64,000 nt of DNA from Liolophura sinensis (lineage: Eukaryota > Mollusca > Polyplacophora > Chitonida > Chitonidae): contig NW_027017960.1 of NCBI RefSeq assembly GCF_032854445.1, positions 1 to 64,000 of the forward strand, read 5' to 3'. The position numbers were made by a program, and so were the translations under genes. A model generated the notes under the pieces. That model was not told the DNA's origin, searched no databases, and worked only from the letters and a program-made list of their open reading frames with translations. Positions 1 to 9,800 of this stretch are shown piece by piece (the first letter of the stretch is position 1; each line of letters opens with the position of its first letter).

Positions 1-142
1 GTCAATCTTACTCAGGCATGAGAAAGCCTTTTAGTTCCAATGGATGAGACGATCTGCATAGGCATCAAATCCTGTGCAGACTTCCAAAACAACATGGGTT
101 TATTTTTTTTTCATTTAGCAGCTATTCAATTGATATGAAATC

Positions 143-345
143 CTGAAGCCTTACTGAGAAATATTTCACTCATACTACATAGGCTAGGATTATGGAACGA
201 AACAGGGCAGAGCCCTGCAAAAACTCTCGACCATGTGCAGTTTGCTGTTAGTACGAGACAGGATGTCTGTATGACGTGAACTCAGGATGACAGCATTGAT
301 GAGAGGCCCCTGAGTTACTGTGCTACTCTGACCACTTGGCTGCGC
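143..345 (-). repeat. SINE copy, degenerate
   Basis: Reads in reverse: the tail-side motif around a TTTCACTCATAC segment comes first, then a GGGCAGAGCCC core and the tRNA-like head near 300-345. The mirror copy in the right arm is at 62,200-62,335, so the insertion predates the duplication. Bases 346-841 hold no gene that I can see; 370-650 is ordinary arm sequence matched at 61,960-62,160 and 57,430-57,545. Confidence 0.6.
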
Positions 346-920
346 TTGAATATCCCTGTGTTGTTTTCAGTCTTTAAGTGTCGTTTTAGAATTTTGAGGA
401 AATTTGAAATCAACAAGTAATGCCTCCGTCACAGTTTCCTTGTCAATGTTTACAGAAACTGCGAGAGCAAATTACATGTATATATACACAGCAGAATCAC
501 GGAATGCGTTTGGCATATAAAGTTACCCCCCTTTGGTAAAATTCAGCATGGAAAAAAAGTCCCCAGGATCCACTATCAAATAATATAGGACTACGTTCGC
601 CTTAAACTACAAATTACCGCATGCGAGGGCGAACGTACCGTACTGTTGGACAGTGTGCTTTTTACAGACGTTCGAGCCATAGCAATTTAAATATATTCAT
701 TTTTCGGCAGAGGGGCGAGGATGGGGGTGGGTGGAGGCTAGTTTTGCGGTAACATCACTCTAGCACAACAGGGGGACACAGCAATAGCTAATGACTCATT
801 TTCTTAGGCAAGAGCTGATGTACAAGAGTTTTATCATACCTTGGCGGTAACATCTTTATTCTCATATGACACACGACGATCGGTGACCTGCTATGTCTTC
901 AGCTCTACGGAAATGTCAAG

Positions 921-925
921 GTTTG
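921..925. other. Target-site duplication, left copy (GTTTG)
   Basis: GTTTG directly precedes the Gypsy element and is repeated directly after it at 9,051-9,055. The uninterrupted site in the right arm (56,946-56,950, - strand) reads ATTTG between the same flanks. A 5-bp duplication fits Ty3/Gypsy integration. Confidence 0.8.
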
Positions 926-1533
926 GGTAATATCTTGTATAAGCGCGTACAGGGCCACAACAGTTTATGTAGAAATGTGACCACAACAGACCCCCATTAG
1001 TTTTCCATAAGAGACAATGTTAACGTTTAGCGCTGTAGCTCAGTCCCAACATTCCGTGACCAATACGCTCTGGCCATACTTGGCCCAGCCTGTGAGAAAG
1101 AGGCCATACAAATCTTGACATAGGTTGACCGTCAAAATCTGGATCTTTCCATGCCGGCAGCTGGAGAGGTGCCTAGCAACGCCAAGGGGGCGTCACTCGC
1201 AGCCTCATCACCACCTGTCTCCTTGTGTCCTGTCGCACGGAATTTCACTTCCATCATTTAAAACTCATACCTGCCGAAAACTTGGACAATGTTCATCATT
1301 TTGATACCAAGCATGCACCTGTACACCAAAAACGGCAGACTGGCAGCAAAAAAAGGACTTTACGCCCTAAAATACACAGAACTACAATCGTCCTACGAAA
1401 AACGGAAATTGTAATTGGGGTCTATGTCCATGTAATGGCTGCGCCCACACCACACGACACTTGATCGCTGTTCACTGTTAATACAAACTGTATTGTGCCT
1501 TTTACATACGAAACCTTGTTTGAATTAATTACA
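926..1533 (+). repeat. 5' LTR of the outer Gypsy, interrupted
   Basis: The start (TAATATCTTGTAT, then an alternating GC segment and CCACAACAGTTTATGT) and the end (CACGACACTTGAT to ATTACA) both match the 127-bp 3' LTR at 8,924-9,050. About 485 bp of unrelated DNA (971-1,456) separates the halves. The termini resemble TGTAAT...ATTACA with mutated first bases. Confidence 0.8.
971..1456 (-). mobile_element. Small non-autonomous DNA transposon inside the LTR
   Basis: The insertion is recognised because the 3' LTR is continuous at this point. It is bounded by the inverted motif GACCCCCATTA (989) and TAATTGGGGTC (to 1,422). The inside is the reverse complement of the units at 57,835-58,277 and 61,446-61,884, which sit in the direct repeats of the large composite element. 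It is therefore a deletion derivative or relative of that element. No coding capacity. Confidence 0.75.
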
Positions 1534-1555
1534 TATTTTGGCGACGAGGATGGGA
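1534..1555 (+). other. Probable primer-binding region of the outer Gypsy
   Basis: Immediately after the LTR end (ATTACA, 1,533) comes TGGCGACGAGGATGGGA, the kind of segment found next to the 5' LTR in many animal Gypsy elements. I assign no specific tRNA primer. Confidence 0.5.
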
Positions 1556-1578
1556 TTGCTGCTGTAGAGTGTTCAGTC

Positions 1579-2400
1579 GATGGCTTCGCACGTAAAAATC
1601 GAGGAATTCGAAGAAAAGGTGAGCGGCAGTTGGACTGAATACATTGAACGTTTTAGAACATTGCTTCATTGCTAATGACAATGAAGCTGAACGGAATAAG
1701 CGTTCAATCCAACTCAGTGTTTGTGGAGGAAGCACTTATAAACTTATAAGGAATTTAGTTGCACCTGAAAAACCTGGCGAAATACCTGGTGAAAATCGTC
1801 GGTGATCACCAGAGTGCGTTCAGATATGCAAATTCAACAATCGAGTGAAGGCCCCAGGAGAGTCAGTTGCTGTGTTTGTGTGTGAATTAAGTCGACTTTC
1901 TGAGCATTCTGACTTTAGACGATATCTAAATGAAATGCTCACAGATAGTTTGATATGTGGAGTGAAAGATGACAGAATCCAAAGAAGATTACTGTCAGAG
2001 CGTTGATTAACGTTCCAAAGGGCGTATGACGTAGCTACAGCTATGGAATTAGCAGCTAAAAACACCCAGGACCTTCAACATACTCGGCAATCCACACAAC
2101 CTGTAAAACAAACAGAAGTCAATAAAATGCGGGCCAAACCATGTAAAACTTCGTTTTACAGTATGCTCTCGCTGTATGGGAAATCACGAGCCATCTACGC
2201 GTCGTCACATTCATTCAACCTGCGATTTCTGTAAAAAAAAAAATGGGGACACATTGACCGGGCCTGTTGGAACAAGCTACAACGTAGTAATAATTCTGGT
2301 CAAGCGAAACAAAGTCACCTAAAGTGGTCAGGCCATAACACAAAAAAAAACTGCGTCGAAAGACACAGCAGGCCAATCTTGTAGAACGAGAGGCCAACGC
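1579..2400 (+). pseudogene. gag: gag of the outer Gypsy, broken
   Basis: The reading frame starts at an ATG at 1,579 (MASHVKIEEFEEKV...). It shifts near 1,655, has a gap or shift near 1,800, and resumes through 1,835-2,230 with an in-frame stop near 2,006 (after LLSER). The C-terminal end passes through a cysteine-rich stretch near 2,170-2,270 that resembles two zinc knuckles but is again frameshifted at a poly-A run (2,233). It would encode the capsid precursor that packages the element RNA. Recognition rests on the typical SVCGG and GVKDDRIQRRLL segments and on its place between the 5' LTR and protease. Confidence 0.75.
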
Positions 2401-2418
2401 TTTGGGGGAGCCTTCAGC

Positions 2419-2905
2419 GTGACGGAGGCAGGAAAAACATATAGGTTTGCCATGGACATTGCACATATTACTGTTCAGTTAGAATTGGACACCGGAGCAT
2501 CAGTTACTGTGTTAGATGAGAAGACATACAACCAGTTGAAAATTAGGAAACTTCAGAAATCCAGAGTGAAACTGATGACCTACACAGGGGAGGACATTCC
2601 AGTATTAGGGACAGTTATGGTTCCGGTATTATATGATGGACAGTCCGCTAGTCTCACAGCAGTTGTCACTAAAGGCAACGTTCTTAACTTGCTAGGCAGA
2701 GACTGCTTAAGTCAAATCAGATTGAATTGGAGACACATTTTCGAAATAAATCAAATCTCCAAATCAGTTACAGTAGGAACTGTGTTGGACAAGTATCCTG
2801 ACCTGTTCACAGAGGGATTAGGCACGTTTAAGGGAATTACGGCCAAGATAACTGTGAAGCAAAATGCTCAGCCTAAATTCATCAGACCAAGACCAGTACC
2901 GTACG
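2419..2905 (+). pseudogene. pol: Aspartic protease and start of RT of the outer Gypsy
   Basis: An open stretch of about 160 residues. The retropepsin active site is LDTGASVT near residue 25 and the family's second signature LLGRDCL is near residue 96. It is followed by the linker YPDLFTEGLGTFKG that usually precedes reverse transcriptase, and then IRPRPVPY, the first strand of RT. There the frame runs into the nested element, whose LTR end supplies the last codons before a stop at 2,917. The rest of RT and RNase H is absent downstream. Confidence 0.85.
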
Positions 2906-3904
2906 TGTTACGGAATTGAAAACAGCAACAGAAAACAGACTCAGTGACTCAATATTACAGTGAAAACAATGCTTTATATATACAAAATGAGACGTACAGT
3001 TTTACAGACAGTTCAAAAACAACAACATAAAAAAACATACACATCAGTATTACCGGTCTTTAAAAGTTTCCTGTTCACCTTTGCATCCCAAGGAACGTAT
3101 TCCAGGAGATCCAACGTAAAGACCATGGGATAAACACACAATTCACACAAGTCACAAATTGTCCCAGTCAGGTACTTCGCTAGGTTAGCGAACGCGAGAC
3201 ACAGTACACAGGTTACACAGAACTGGAACAGTCAAGCCTTTGAATGACGTCACACCTGCAGAGCACAACACAGGGTAAATACAGGCATGGAGGTATAATC
3301 CACTTTAGAACAGTCACAGCTCCCGCAGAAACTCACAAACGAGCCGTTCAGAGACGTAGAGTAATGTCACCTTGTGGCAGAACGAACGTCCTTTGCAAAA
3401 CTGAAAACTTCAGTTTAGAGTCCTTGACGACCTTGTCGGTCAGGTGAGGTCAGCGTGTTAAACAAATTACACAGTCAACACTGATCCGAACACCAAAAAA
3501 CGTGACTTCCGCAGAAATTCACATAAACCAGACATCAGTACTACTGTGGTACACAAACGGTGCCGGCATAAAAATCTGTCCTCCCAAACGAAACTGGCAT
3601 CACCAGCTCATATCAATATAATGGACTCGATACGAGAGCGTCGCACACTCTCCTGGCTCCCAGTGGATGCAGCAAAAATACCCCCCCTCTGCACAGAAAA
3701 CACGGCTTATATACGTTCCAGGTGGATTCAACTATTTTTAAACACAGAATTAACAGCCAATGAACAGCCAGTGAAATAAAAAAAGCCTTGAACAAGGTGC
3801 TTTCCACCAGGTCCGCGCTGTACATATATAACAGGGCCTGTTATGCTTTCACAAAGGTCCGCAGACTAACAGTACATGAAAACGTTAAATAGTCATACAT
3901 AACA
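2906..3904 (-). repeat. LTR of the nested element
   Basis: On the - strand it starts TGTTATGTATGAC at 3,904, just after a polypurine tract, and ends CCGTAACA at 2,906. This gives TGTTA/TAACA termini and a length of 999 bp. The last 35 bp or so recur on + at 7,362-7,396, at the far end of the nest. It holds no coding sequence; short open stretches within it are not supported. Confidence 0.7.
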
Positions 3905-3918
3905 CCCCCACCCTTCAG
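3905..3918 (-). other. Polypurine tract of the nested element
   Basis: On the - strand GAAGGGTGGGGG lies directly before the LTR start, the normal position for plus-strand DNA priming. Confidence 0.65.
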
Positions 3919-4021
3919 GGAAAGAAAGTTTTGCATAAAACTTTCTTTAACATATTCATAATCATAAATAATAATAATAACGTTTACCACAGTCTTTAAA
4001 AACAGAGCTGCAGAAAACCAA

Positions 4022-4624
4022 CTAGACACGTGACAAACAATCAGCAATCAAATTATCTTTCCCTTTTATGTGTCTAATCTCTAGATTAAATTCTTGCAAA
4101 AGCAAACTCCACCGTAACAATCTTCAGTTTTTACCTTTTAGTTTGTGCAAGAAGGTTAAGGGATTGTGATCTGTATACACAACAATGGGGTAACTTGACG
4201 AAGTCACGTATACTTCAAAATGCTGTAATGCTAGAATCAAGGACAGACACTCCTTTTCTATTGTCGATTTTTTTCTCTGGCACTTGTCAAATTTTCGAGA
4301 GAAAAAACATACAGGGTGATCATCGTGATCTGTTTCATTTTCCTGTAACAAAACTGCCCCAGCAGATATATCACTAGCATCAACAGCTAGCTTAAATGGT
4401 AAATTAAAATCAGGTGCTACAAGTATGGGGCCGCTGCTTAGCATGGCCTTTAATCTATCAAAAGATCTCTGACACTCAATGGACCACAAGAATTTAGCAC
4501 CTTTCTTTAACAGCTGAGTTAGTGGCTCACTAACAAATGAAAAGTTCCTACAGAACTTACAATAATAACCTGCCATGCCCAAAAAACGCTTTAATTCTCT
4601 CTTACAACTTGCACTGGAAAACAA
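4022..4624 (-). pseudogene. pol: RT C-terminus and RNase H of the nested element
   Basis: It begins in the RT thumb/connection (KRELKRFLGMAGYY) and continues through the RNase H fold. The four acidic positions expected of RNase H are visible: D in LAVDASD, E in TIEKECLSL, D in YTDHNPL and D in IADCLSRV. One in-frame TGA interrupts it at 4,124. It ends at a stop at 4,022 only about 100 bp before the polypurine tract, so nothing followed RNase H in this element. That supports IN being upstream of RT. The RT palm and fingers are missing. Confidence 0.85.
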
Positions 4625-5104
4625 GAGATAGCATCTCCACTAGGATGTACAATATTGAGATCAGTGCTATCTCTGTCTACATATGGCTTTAACATGTTAA
4701 TGTGACAAAGTTGTCTAGATTTGCGCCGATCAGGAGTGAGAATAATATAATTAAGATCACTTAGCCTCTTGTCTACTACATAAGGTCCAAAATAACGAGC
4801 TTCAAGTGGCTTACCACTAACTGGAAGTAAGGCCAATACCTTCTGACCAACTTCAAATCTGCGTCTTACTGTCTCTTTGTCATACTTAGTTTTCATACTC
4901 TTCTGAGAAGCTGTAAGATTCTCTCTGGCTAACTCACATACTCTGTTGAGCTTAGTACGAAAACTTGACACATACTGCAATAGGTTAACATTGTCACTAT
5001 CACCAGACACAAACTTTTCCTTGAACAACTGTAGTGGACCACGCACGGTATGGCCAAACACAAGCTCAAATCGACTAAATCCAAGTGACTCTTGTACAGA
5101 CTCT
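4591..5104 (-). pseudogene. pol: Integrase C-terminal part (GPY/F module) of the nested element
   Basis: The frame reads from about GFSRFELVFGHTVRGPL, typical of the end of an integrase core, through a helical stretch to the GPY/F-like segment ARYFGPYVV and LCHINMLKPY. It follows the protease almost without a gap, so the zinc-binding and catalytic integrase parts have been deleted. It runs straight into the RT/RNase H remnant, so two internal deletions flank it. Confidence 0.8.
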
Positions 5105-5105
5105 C

Positions 5106-5640
5106 TTACTCAACTTTATCATGTGCCAAGTCATTTCCCAACAACAAATGAATACCCTCAAAAGGTAATGAAGGCTTAATGCCTACCCTAACAGGTCCAG
5201 ATATCAAATCTGATGACAAATAAATATCATGAAGGGGAACACTGACAAAGTCACTAGACTCTACTCCTCTAATAAGGGCACGAACCCCAGAGTATGACTC
5301 TTCAGAAAAGGACAGAGTATTCATCAACAACAGAGACTGAGATGCCCCAGTATCCCTTAATATCTTTATAGGGGTAGCACAAGACATGTCGCTTCTAAGC
5401 GACACTGAACCAGAATTGATAAACCGAGCGAAGCTATCCATAGAGCATTTGGGAATCTTATCCAATCCCGTATCAGCTAACTCAGATCTGCTTTTAACTG
5501 CTAATTTAACTTCCGGCAATGTTTTGTGCATTGTAACACAAAGACCTGTGGGCTTAGACTCATTCTGAGCTTCCCGTATCCTTTTCAACTTGTAACATTC
5601 ACTCATTACGTGACCTACCCGCTTGCAAAAAATTACAAGT
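5106..5640 (-). pseudogene. pol: Zinc knuckle and aspartic protease of the nested element
   Basis: It starts with the end of a CCHC knuckle (GHVMSEC) shared with the gag frame, and then carries a retropepsin core with the active site RDTGASQSLLL about 100 residues further on and a second signature near HLLLGNDLA. The frame ends at 5,106 where it meets integrase-derived sequence. Earlier codons of this open stretch (5,641-5,753) are gag read in the wrong frame. Confidence 0.8.
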
Positions 5641-6681
5641 GACCCTATTTCGAGGACTACCATTCCAATCTGAACTACGTGAACCATGAGCTGTAGATCC
5701 ACTGGAGCCTGGTGTAGAACTCTTCTGTGTAGAGCTACCTCTACCTGTTGCATGTGAGTGGGTATTTCTACGTGTAAATGAATTAAATGGCTTACCCGTG
5801 TATGTAACCTTATGTGTCAAGGAATAATCATCAGCTAAACTGGCTGCCTCTTCAAGTGTACTCGCCTTCTGCTCATCAACGAACACCTTTACATCATTAT
5901 GAATACAACGCTTGAACTCTTCTACCAGCACAAGCTGACGCAAACTTTCAAAATCCTTACCTATTTTCTTGGCTATACACCAGCAATCAAACAACTGCTC
6001 CTTAGCTCGACCAAACTCAACGTATGTCTGATCTCTACCTTTTTCATACTTACGAAATTTCTGGCGGTAAGCTTCAGGCACCAATTCATAACCCTTCAAA
6101 ATTACCTCTTTCACATAGTCATAATTGGAAGCATTCTCTACACTTAACTGAGTGTAAATTTCCCTGGCCTTTCCAATTAGCACACTCTGTAATAACATAG
6201 TCCAGAACTCTTTAGGCCACTTCAAACTATTTGCAATTTTCTCAAAATGCAGAAAATACTTATCCACCTCTTTTTCCTGAAAGGATGGAACTAACCGAAT
6301 GTATTTGGTCACATCAAATCCTGAACCCTGTCTACCGGAAGGACCCGGTTTCTCATCTCTCTCAACCTCTAACTTTTTCATTTGAAACTTCAATTCTCTT
6401 TCCCTCTCTCTTTCTTGCCTCTCCTCTCTCTGCACTTCCCTCTCTCTTTCCTCTCTCTGCACTTCCCTCTCTCCTTCCTCTCTCTGCATTTTCAACTTTT
6501 CTAACTGTATCTCATGTTCCCTCTCTTTCTCTTTTTCCTCTTTCTCCAATCTCAACTTTTCTAACTCAAACTGCTTAAACTTAAGCTCGGCATCAGACTG
6601 ACCCTCGAAATCATAATCAGATAATGCAGAACTATCAAACTTACCTATCTCCATTAAATGTTTCAACAAAGTATACTGCAT
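5599..6681 (-). pseudogene. gag: gag of the nested element
   Basis: An open frame of 360 codons. Residues 30-105 are a highly charged E/R/K coiled coil encoded by a CT-rich repeat. They are followed by a capsid-like helical region (KYIRLVPSFQEKEVDKYFLHFEKIA and beyond) and a Ser/Thr-rich linker. The zinc knuckle at the end is split by a frameshift near 5,630: CNF in this frame, GHVMSEC in the next. The ATG at 6,681 is plausible but not proven. This is the longest intact frame of the nest. Confidence 0.8.
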
Positions 6682-6763
6682 ATCTCTTTTCCTCCATGAA
6701 GAATCCTAAAAATGTCCCTAACTTAACCAAGTCTTCCTTCTTTAAACTCTCAAAAACATCCTG

Positions 6764-7396
6764 ATGTTAAAGGTAGAGAGAGATGAGAATCCGGGTCCTT
6801 CCGGTAGACAGGATTCAAGATTTGATGTGACCAAATACATTCGGTTAGTTCCATCCTTTCAGGAAAAAGAGGTGGATAAGTATTTTCTGGATTTTGAGAA
6901 AATTGCAAATAGTTTGAAGTGGCCTGATCGCTGGTGTATAGCCAAGAAAATAGGCAAGGATTTTGAAAGTTTGCGTCAGCTTGTGCTGGTAGAAGAGTTC
7001 AAGCGTTGTATTCATAATGATGTAAAGGTGTTCATTGATGAGCAGAAGGCGAGTACACTTGAAGAGGCAGCCAGTTTAGCTGATGATTATTCCTTGACAC
7101 ATAAGGTTACATACACGGGTAAGCCATTTAATTCATTTACACGTAGAAATACCCAGTCACATGCAACAGGTAGAGGTAGCTCTACACAGAAGAGTTCTAC
7201 ACCAGGCTCCAGTGGTTCTACAGCTCATTGTTCACGTAGTTCAGATTGGATTGGTAGTCCTCGAAATACGGTCACTTGTAATTTTTACAAGTGGGGAGGT
7301 CACGTGATGAGTGAATGTTACAAGTTGAAAAGGAGATGGGAAGCTCAGAATGAGTCTGTTTTCTGTTGCTGTTTTCAATACCGTAACACCAGGAAG
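6764..7396 (+). pseudogene. gag: Inverted partial gag copy fused to an LTR end
   Basis: Residues from ERDENPGPSGRQ to CYKLKRRWEAQNES repeat the - strand gag at 5,560-6,390 in opposite orientation. An internal deletion of about 75 codons removes the segment after SLKWP. The first cysteine pair of the knuckle is degraded (CNFY). After 7,360 the frame enters the last 35 bp of the LTR (ends TAACA at 7,396). With the - strand copy it forms a large imperfect palindrome around 6,681-6,764. Confidence 0.8.
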
Positions 7397-7419
7397 CAAA
7401 CCTGCAATCGTTTTTTTTT

Positions 7420-8039
7420 TTGATAAGACTGTCTGAACTCAGTGTACACAATGGTTGTCTTCTATGGGGAGCACGTGTCATTGTGCCTCCACAGGGACGT
7501 GAACAGGTGATAGAGGAACTTCATCTAACTCATCCAGGGATTTCTCGTGTGAAAAACCTTGCTAGAAGCTATGTATGCTGGCATAAGATGGACAATGAAC
7601 TTGAAAACAAAGTACGCAGTTGTGCAGAGTGTCAGCTACATCAACGTACACCACAGGAAGCACCATTACACGCATGAGAAAGCCCAGGACGACCTTGGTC
7701 CAGAATTCACATCGATTATGCAGGACCATACATGGGGAAAATGTTTCTCTTAGCAATAGATTCCTATAAAAAGTGGCTGGAAATCTTAACAGCTAATGGA
7801 TCGGCTAGTTGTTCCACCATTGAGAAACTAAAACAATGTTTTGCCACCCACAGTCTACCAGATCACATTGTATCGGATAATGGAAAAAGCTTCACCAGTA
7901 AATAATTCAAGGAATTCACAAGACAAAGTAAAATTAACCACATCTTGACTTCTCCCTATCACCCAGCATTAAATGGGCCGGTAGAGCGAGCTGTTCAGTT
8001 CTTCAAAGGTGGTTCCATTCAGGACAAACTGAATCAGTA
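7420..8039 (+). pseudogene. pol: Integrase of the outer Gypsy, zinc-binding and core
   Basis: The HHCC module is visible (HLTHPG ... CAEC). The catalytic core follows after a frameshift near 7,680: first Asp in HIDYAGP, second Asp in SDNGKSF, then an in-frame TAA at 7,904. The final Glu lies in NGPVERAVQ near 7,980. It would insert the element cDNA into the genome. It is inactive because of the frameshift and stops. Confidence 0.85.
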
Positions 8040-8079
8040 ACTTTTTCAGTATAGAATCACACCACAGGCCACAACCGGC

Positions 8080-8565
8080 TTGTCACCTGCTGAAATGTTG
8101 ATTAATCGTAGACCCAAATCCCGACTGGACGTATTGCACCCAGATATCCAAGGACGCATTGACGAGATGCAACAACAGCAGAAGACATACCATGATCGAC
8201 ATGCGAAAAGTCGCACTATACTGGAGAACGACAGGGTCTGTGTTCGCAATTGTGGCAGAGAAGAGAAATGGATACCAGCAATTGCGCGGGAAAAGACAGG
8301 ACCTTTGTCTTACCATGTTCAAACACCATGCGGACGAATCTGTCGTCGACACCAGGACCAGACTCCACTTCGCACTGATATCCGCGATAACAATGCTGTA
8401 GCCGTGCAGCAACGGCCATTCCCGGAGAATGTTCCAGATGTTATTGTGAAGAAATCGTTTCCTACATCCGTGACATCATCAGACATTGACATTAACTGCG
8501 GTAGTTCTCTTTGCAATAGTCATGTGGAGACTAATAATGTTCCAGAGACTTACGCCAGTCTCTGA
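8080..8565 (+). pseudogene. pol: Integrase C-terminus and tail of the outer Gypsy pol
   Basis: It continues the integrase after a stop at 8,038: the segment TGLSPAEMLINRRPKSRLDVLHP is typical of the end of Gypsy integrases, followed by a chromodomain-free basic tail with VRNCGREEKW and AIAREKTGPLSYHVQ in the GPY/F region. The frame stays open to 8,565. Bases 8,566-8,910 are the untranslated part before the polypurine tract and hold nothing else I can identify. Confidence 0.75.
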
Positions 8566-8910
8566 ACCAGTGCAACCTATCTTCCAGAGGTAGACTAACC
8601 AAGGAGTGAAGCGTTATCCTTCACGTCTTAGAGAATCACCCTCTTACTTGAAAGACTACATGTATGTTCAGTGACTCTTAATTGTAGATGTTTAACTTTC
8701 CTTTCGGTAATTGTTCATGGCAAAGAATTACTTTATGTTACACCGATACAAATGGTTCTACTGAGACTGTGAGTAATTAACTTTGTGTCGTGATATTCCA
8801 AGTACTAGCATTACTGATGAACATGCATATTATTTCCACATTAACTGTTACCATTAGTAATGATTTATTTTTTCCGTGTTAACATTTTGACTTAACAGTA
8901 ATTATTAACT

Positions 8911-8923
8911 GAAGGTGGATGAA
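8911..8923 (+). other. Polypurine tract of the outer Gypsy
   Basis: GAAGGTGGATGAA directly precedes the 3' LTR start. Confidence 0.6.
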
Positions 8924-9050
8924 TCTAATATCTTGTATCAGCGCGCACAGCGCCACAACAGTTTATGTGCACGACACTTGATAGCTGTTCACTGTTAATA
9001 CAAACCTTATTGTGTCTTTTACATACGAAGCCTTGTGGGACTTTATTACA
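8924..9050 (+). repeat. 3' LTR of the outer Gypsy
   Basis: 127 bp, uninterrupted; matches both halves of the 5' LTR and ends ATTACA. GTTTG (9,051-9,055) follows as the right target duplication. The two LTRs have diverged at several positions, so the insertion is not recent. Confidence 0.82.
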
Positions 9051-9456
9051 GTTTGCCATGCCAAACGCGATTACTTCTTCGAGCTCGATTTTCATGCTGC
9101 TTTCCGTGGGCGGCGCCATGTTGAAGAACTTAATGTTTCTTAGCTATAACACAAGTAAATAGTTCTTTTTTATTTTGGATGTTTTTGATTCATTCAGATA
9201 CAAGCTGGTGCATGAGTTTTATACAACTGACACAGATTTAGACTCAAGGATTCTAAAAATATTTATTAAATATCTAATACTACTCCATCAGCAATTATTC
9301 TCAAATCTGAGGGGAAATCACTACACTGAAGGCGGCCATCTATATATGAGCCTTGTCTCGGTACCGTTGGATCACGTAGAAAGGTGTGATATCACACCAA
9401 GCACAGGACAGTCAGGTTGCACTATTAAACTGATCTCGTTAGACCATATTTGTAGC

Positions 9457-9463
9457 TATATAA
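9457..9463 (+). promoter_or_regulatory. TATA-like box conserved in both arms
   Basis: TATATAA, in a block that is nearly the same in the right arm (TTATATA at 56,537-56,543, - strand). There an ATTGG (inverted CCAAT) lies about 20 bases upstream; in this arm that motif reads GTTAG. It sits about 230 bp before the first supported exon of the receptor-like gene. Promoter function is inference. Bases 9,056-9,691 otherwise hold no supported exon, although the block is well conserved between arms. Confidence 0.3.
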
Positions 9464-9691
9464 CAAAAGAAGTTCGTGCGAGATCAGTTGTTTCCCACCA
9501 GTGTTGAGTGCTTTATGCAAGTGAAAACTGGTATGATGTGGTAAAATGTGTCAGTGTTAGTGCATATCGGTTCCTTCCAGCTATAAAACCTAATGTCGCA
9601 GTATAAGTGAAAACATCAGGAGTCAATCGTTAATAATCATTGAAACAAATGAGCCTGTAATAAGCAATTCCTAATTTCCCCTCCTTTACAG

Positions 9692-9800
9692 GACGGATAT
9701 CTACAATCTAACATCAAAGGACGCCGAGGACCTTGGTCCAGTATGTAAAGTCAGGCTTCATTTGACAAACAGTGGTACTGATTTGTGGGCAATGAGGCAT
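9692..9800 (+). CDS. Left receptor-like gene, exon a
   Basis: Acceptor CTTTACAG, donor GTAAGT. Encodes 36 residues beginning TDIYNLTSKDAEDLGPVCKV. The right copy differs at few residues, mostly near the 3' end. One Cys. Together with the next exon it has a faint PLAT/LH2-like pattern (W-x-x-x-x-L-x-V), which I would not rely on. Confidence 0.7.

Larger units (their letters stand above)
2906..7396 (-). mobile_element. Nested Gypsy-class element with IN before RT, partly palindromic
   Basis: Most of it reads on the - strand: gag (6,681-5,599), protease (to 5,106), integrase C-terminus (5,104-4,600), RT end plus RNase H (4,624-4,022), polypurine tract, then LTR (3,904-2,906). The order PR-IN-RT/RH differs from standard Ty3/Gypsy and matches the Gmr1-like group. 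At 6,764-7,396 a second copy runs on +: partial gag joined directly to an LTR 3' end. Both outer ends are the same LTR end, read in opposite directions, and no LTR remains in the middle. No matching target duplication was found, so the right edge is rearranged. Confidence 0.75.
926..9050 (+). mobile_element. Ty3/Gypsy LTR retrotransposon, decayed, with nested insertions
   Basis: The order is 5' LTR (926-1,533), primer-binding region, broken gag, protease and start of RT, then a second retroelement at 2,906-7,396, then integrase, C-terminal pol, polypurine tract and 3' LTR (8,924-9,050). Gene order before the insertion was the usual gag-PR-RT-IN. RT and RNase H are missing from the host element and were probably lost with the nested insertion. 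All coding parts carry stops or frameshifts, so it is inactive. It is bounded by 5-bp direct repeats, and the paralogous right arm has the empty site. Confidence 0.88.

Noticed and set aside
9175-9507. 110-codon open frame beside the Gypsy
   Set aside because: The mirror sequence at 56.5-56.8 kb has indels that are not multiples of three relative to it, so the frame is not conserved.
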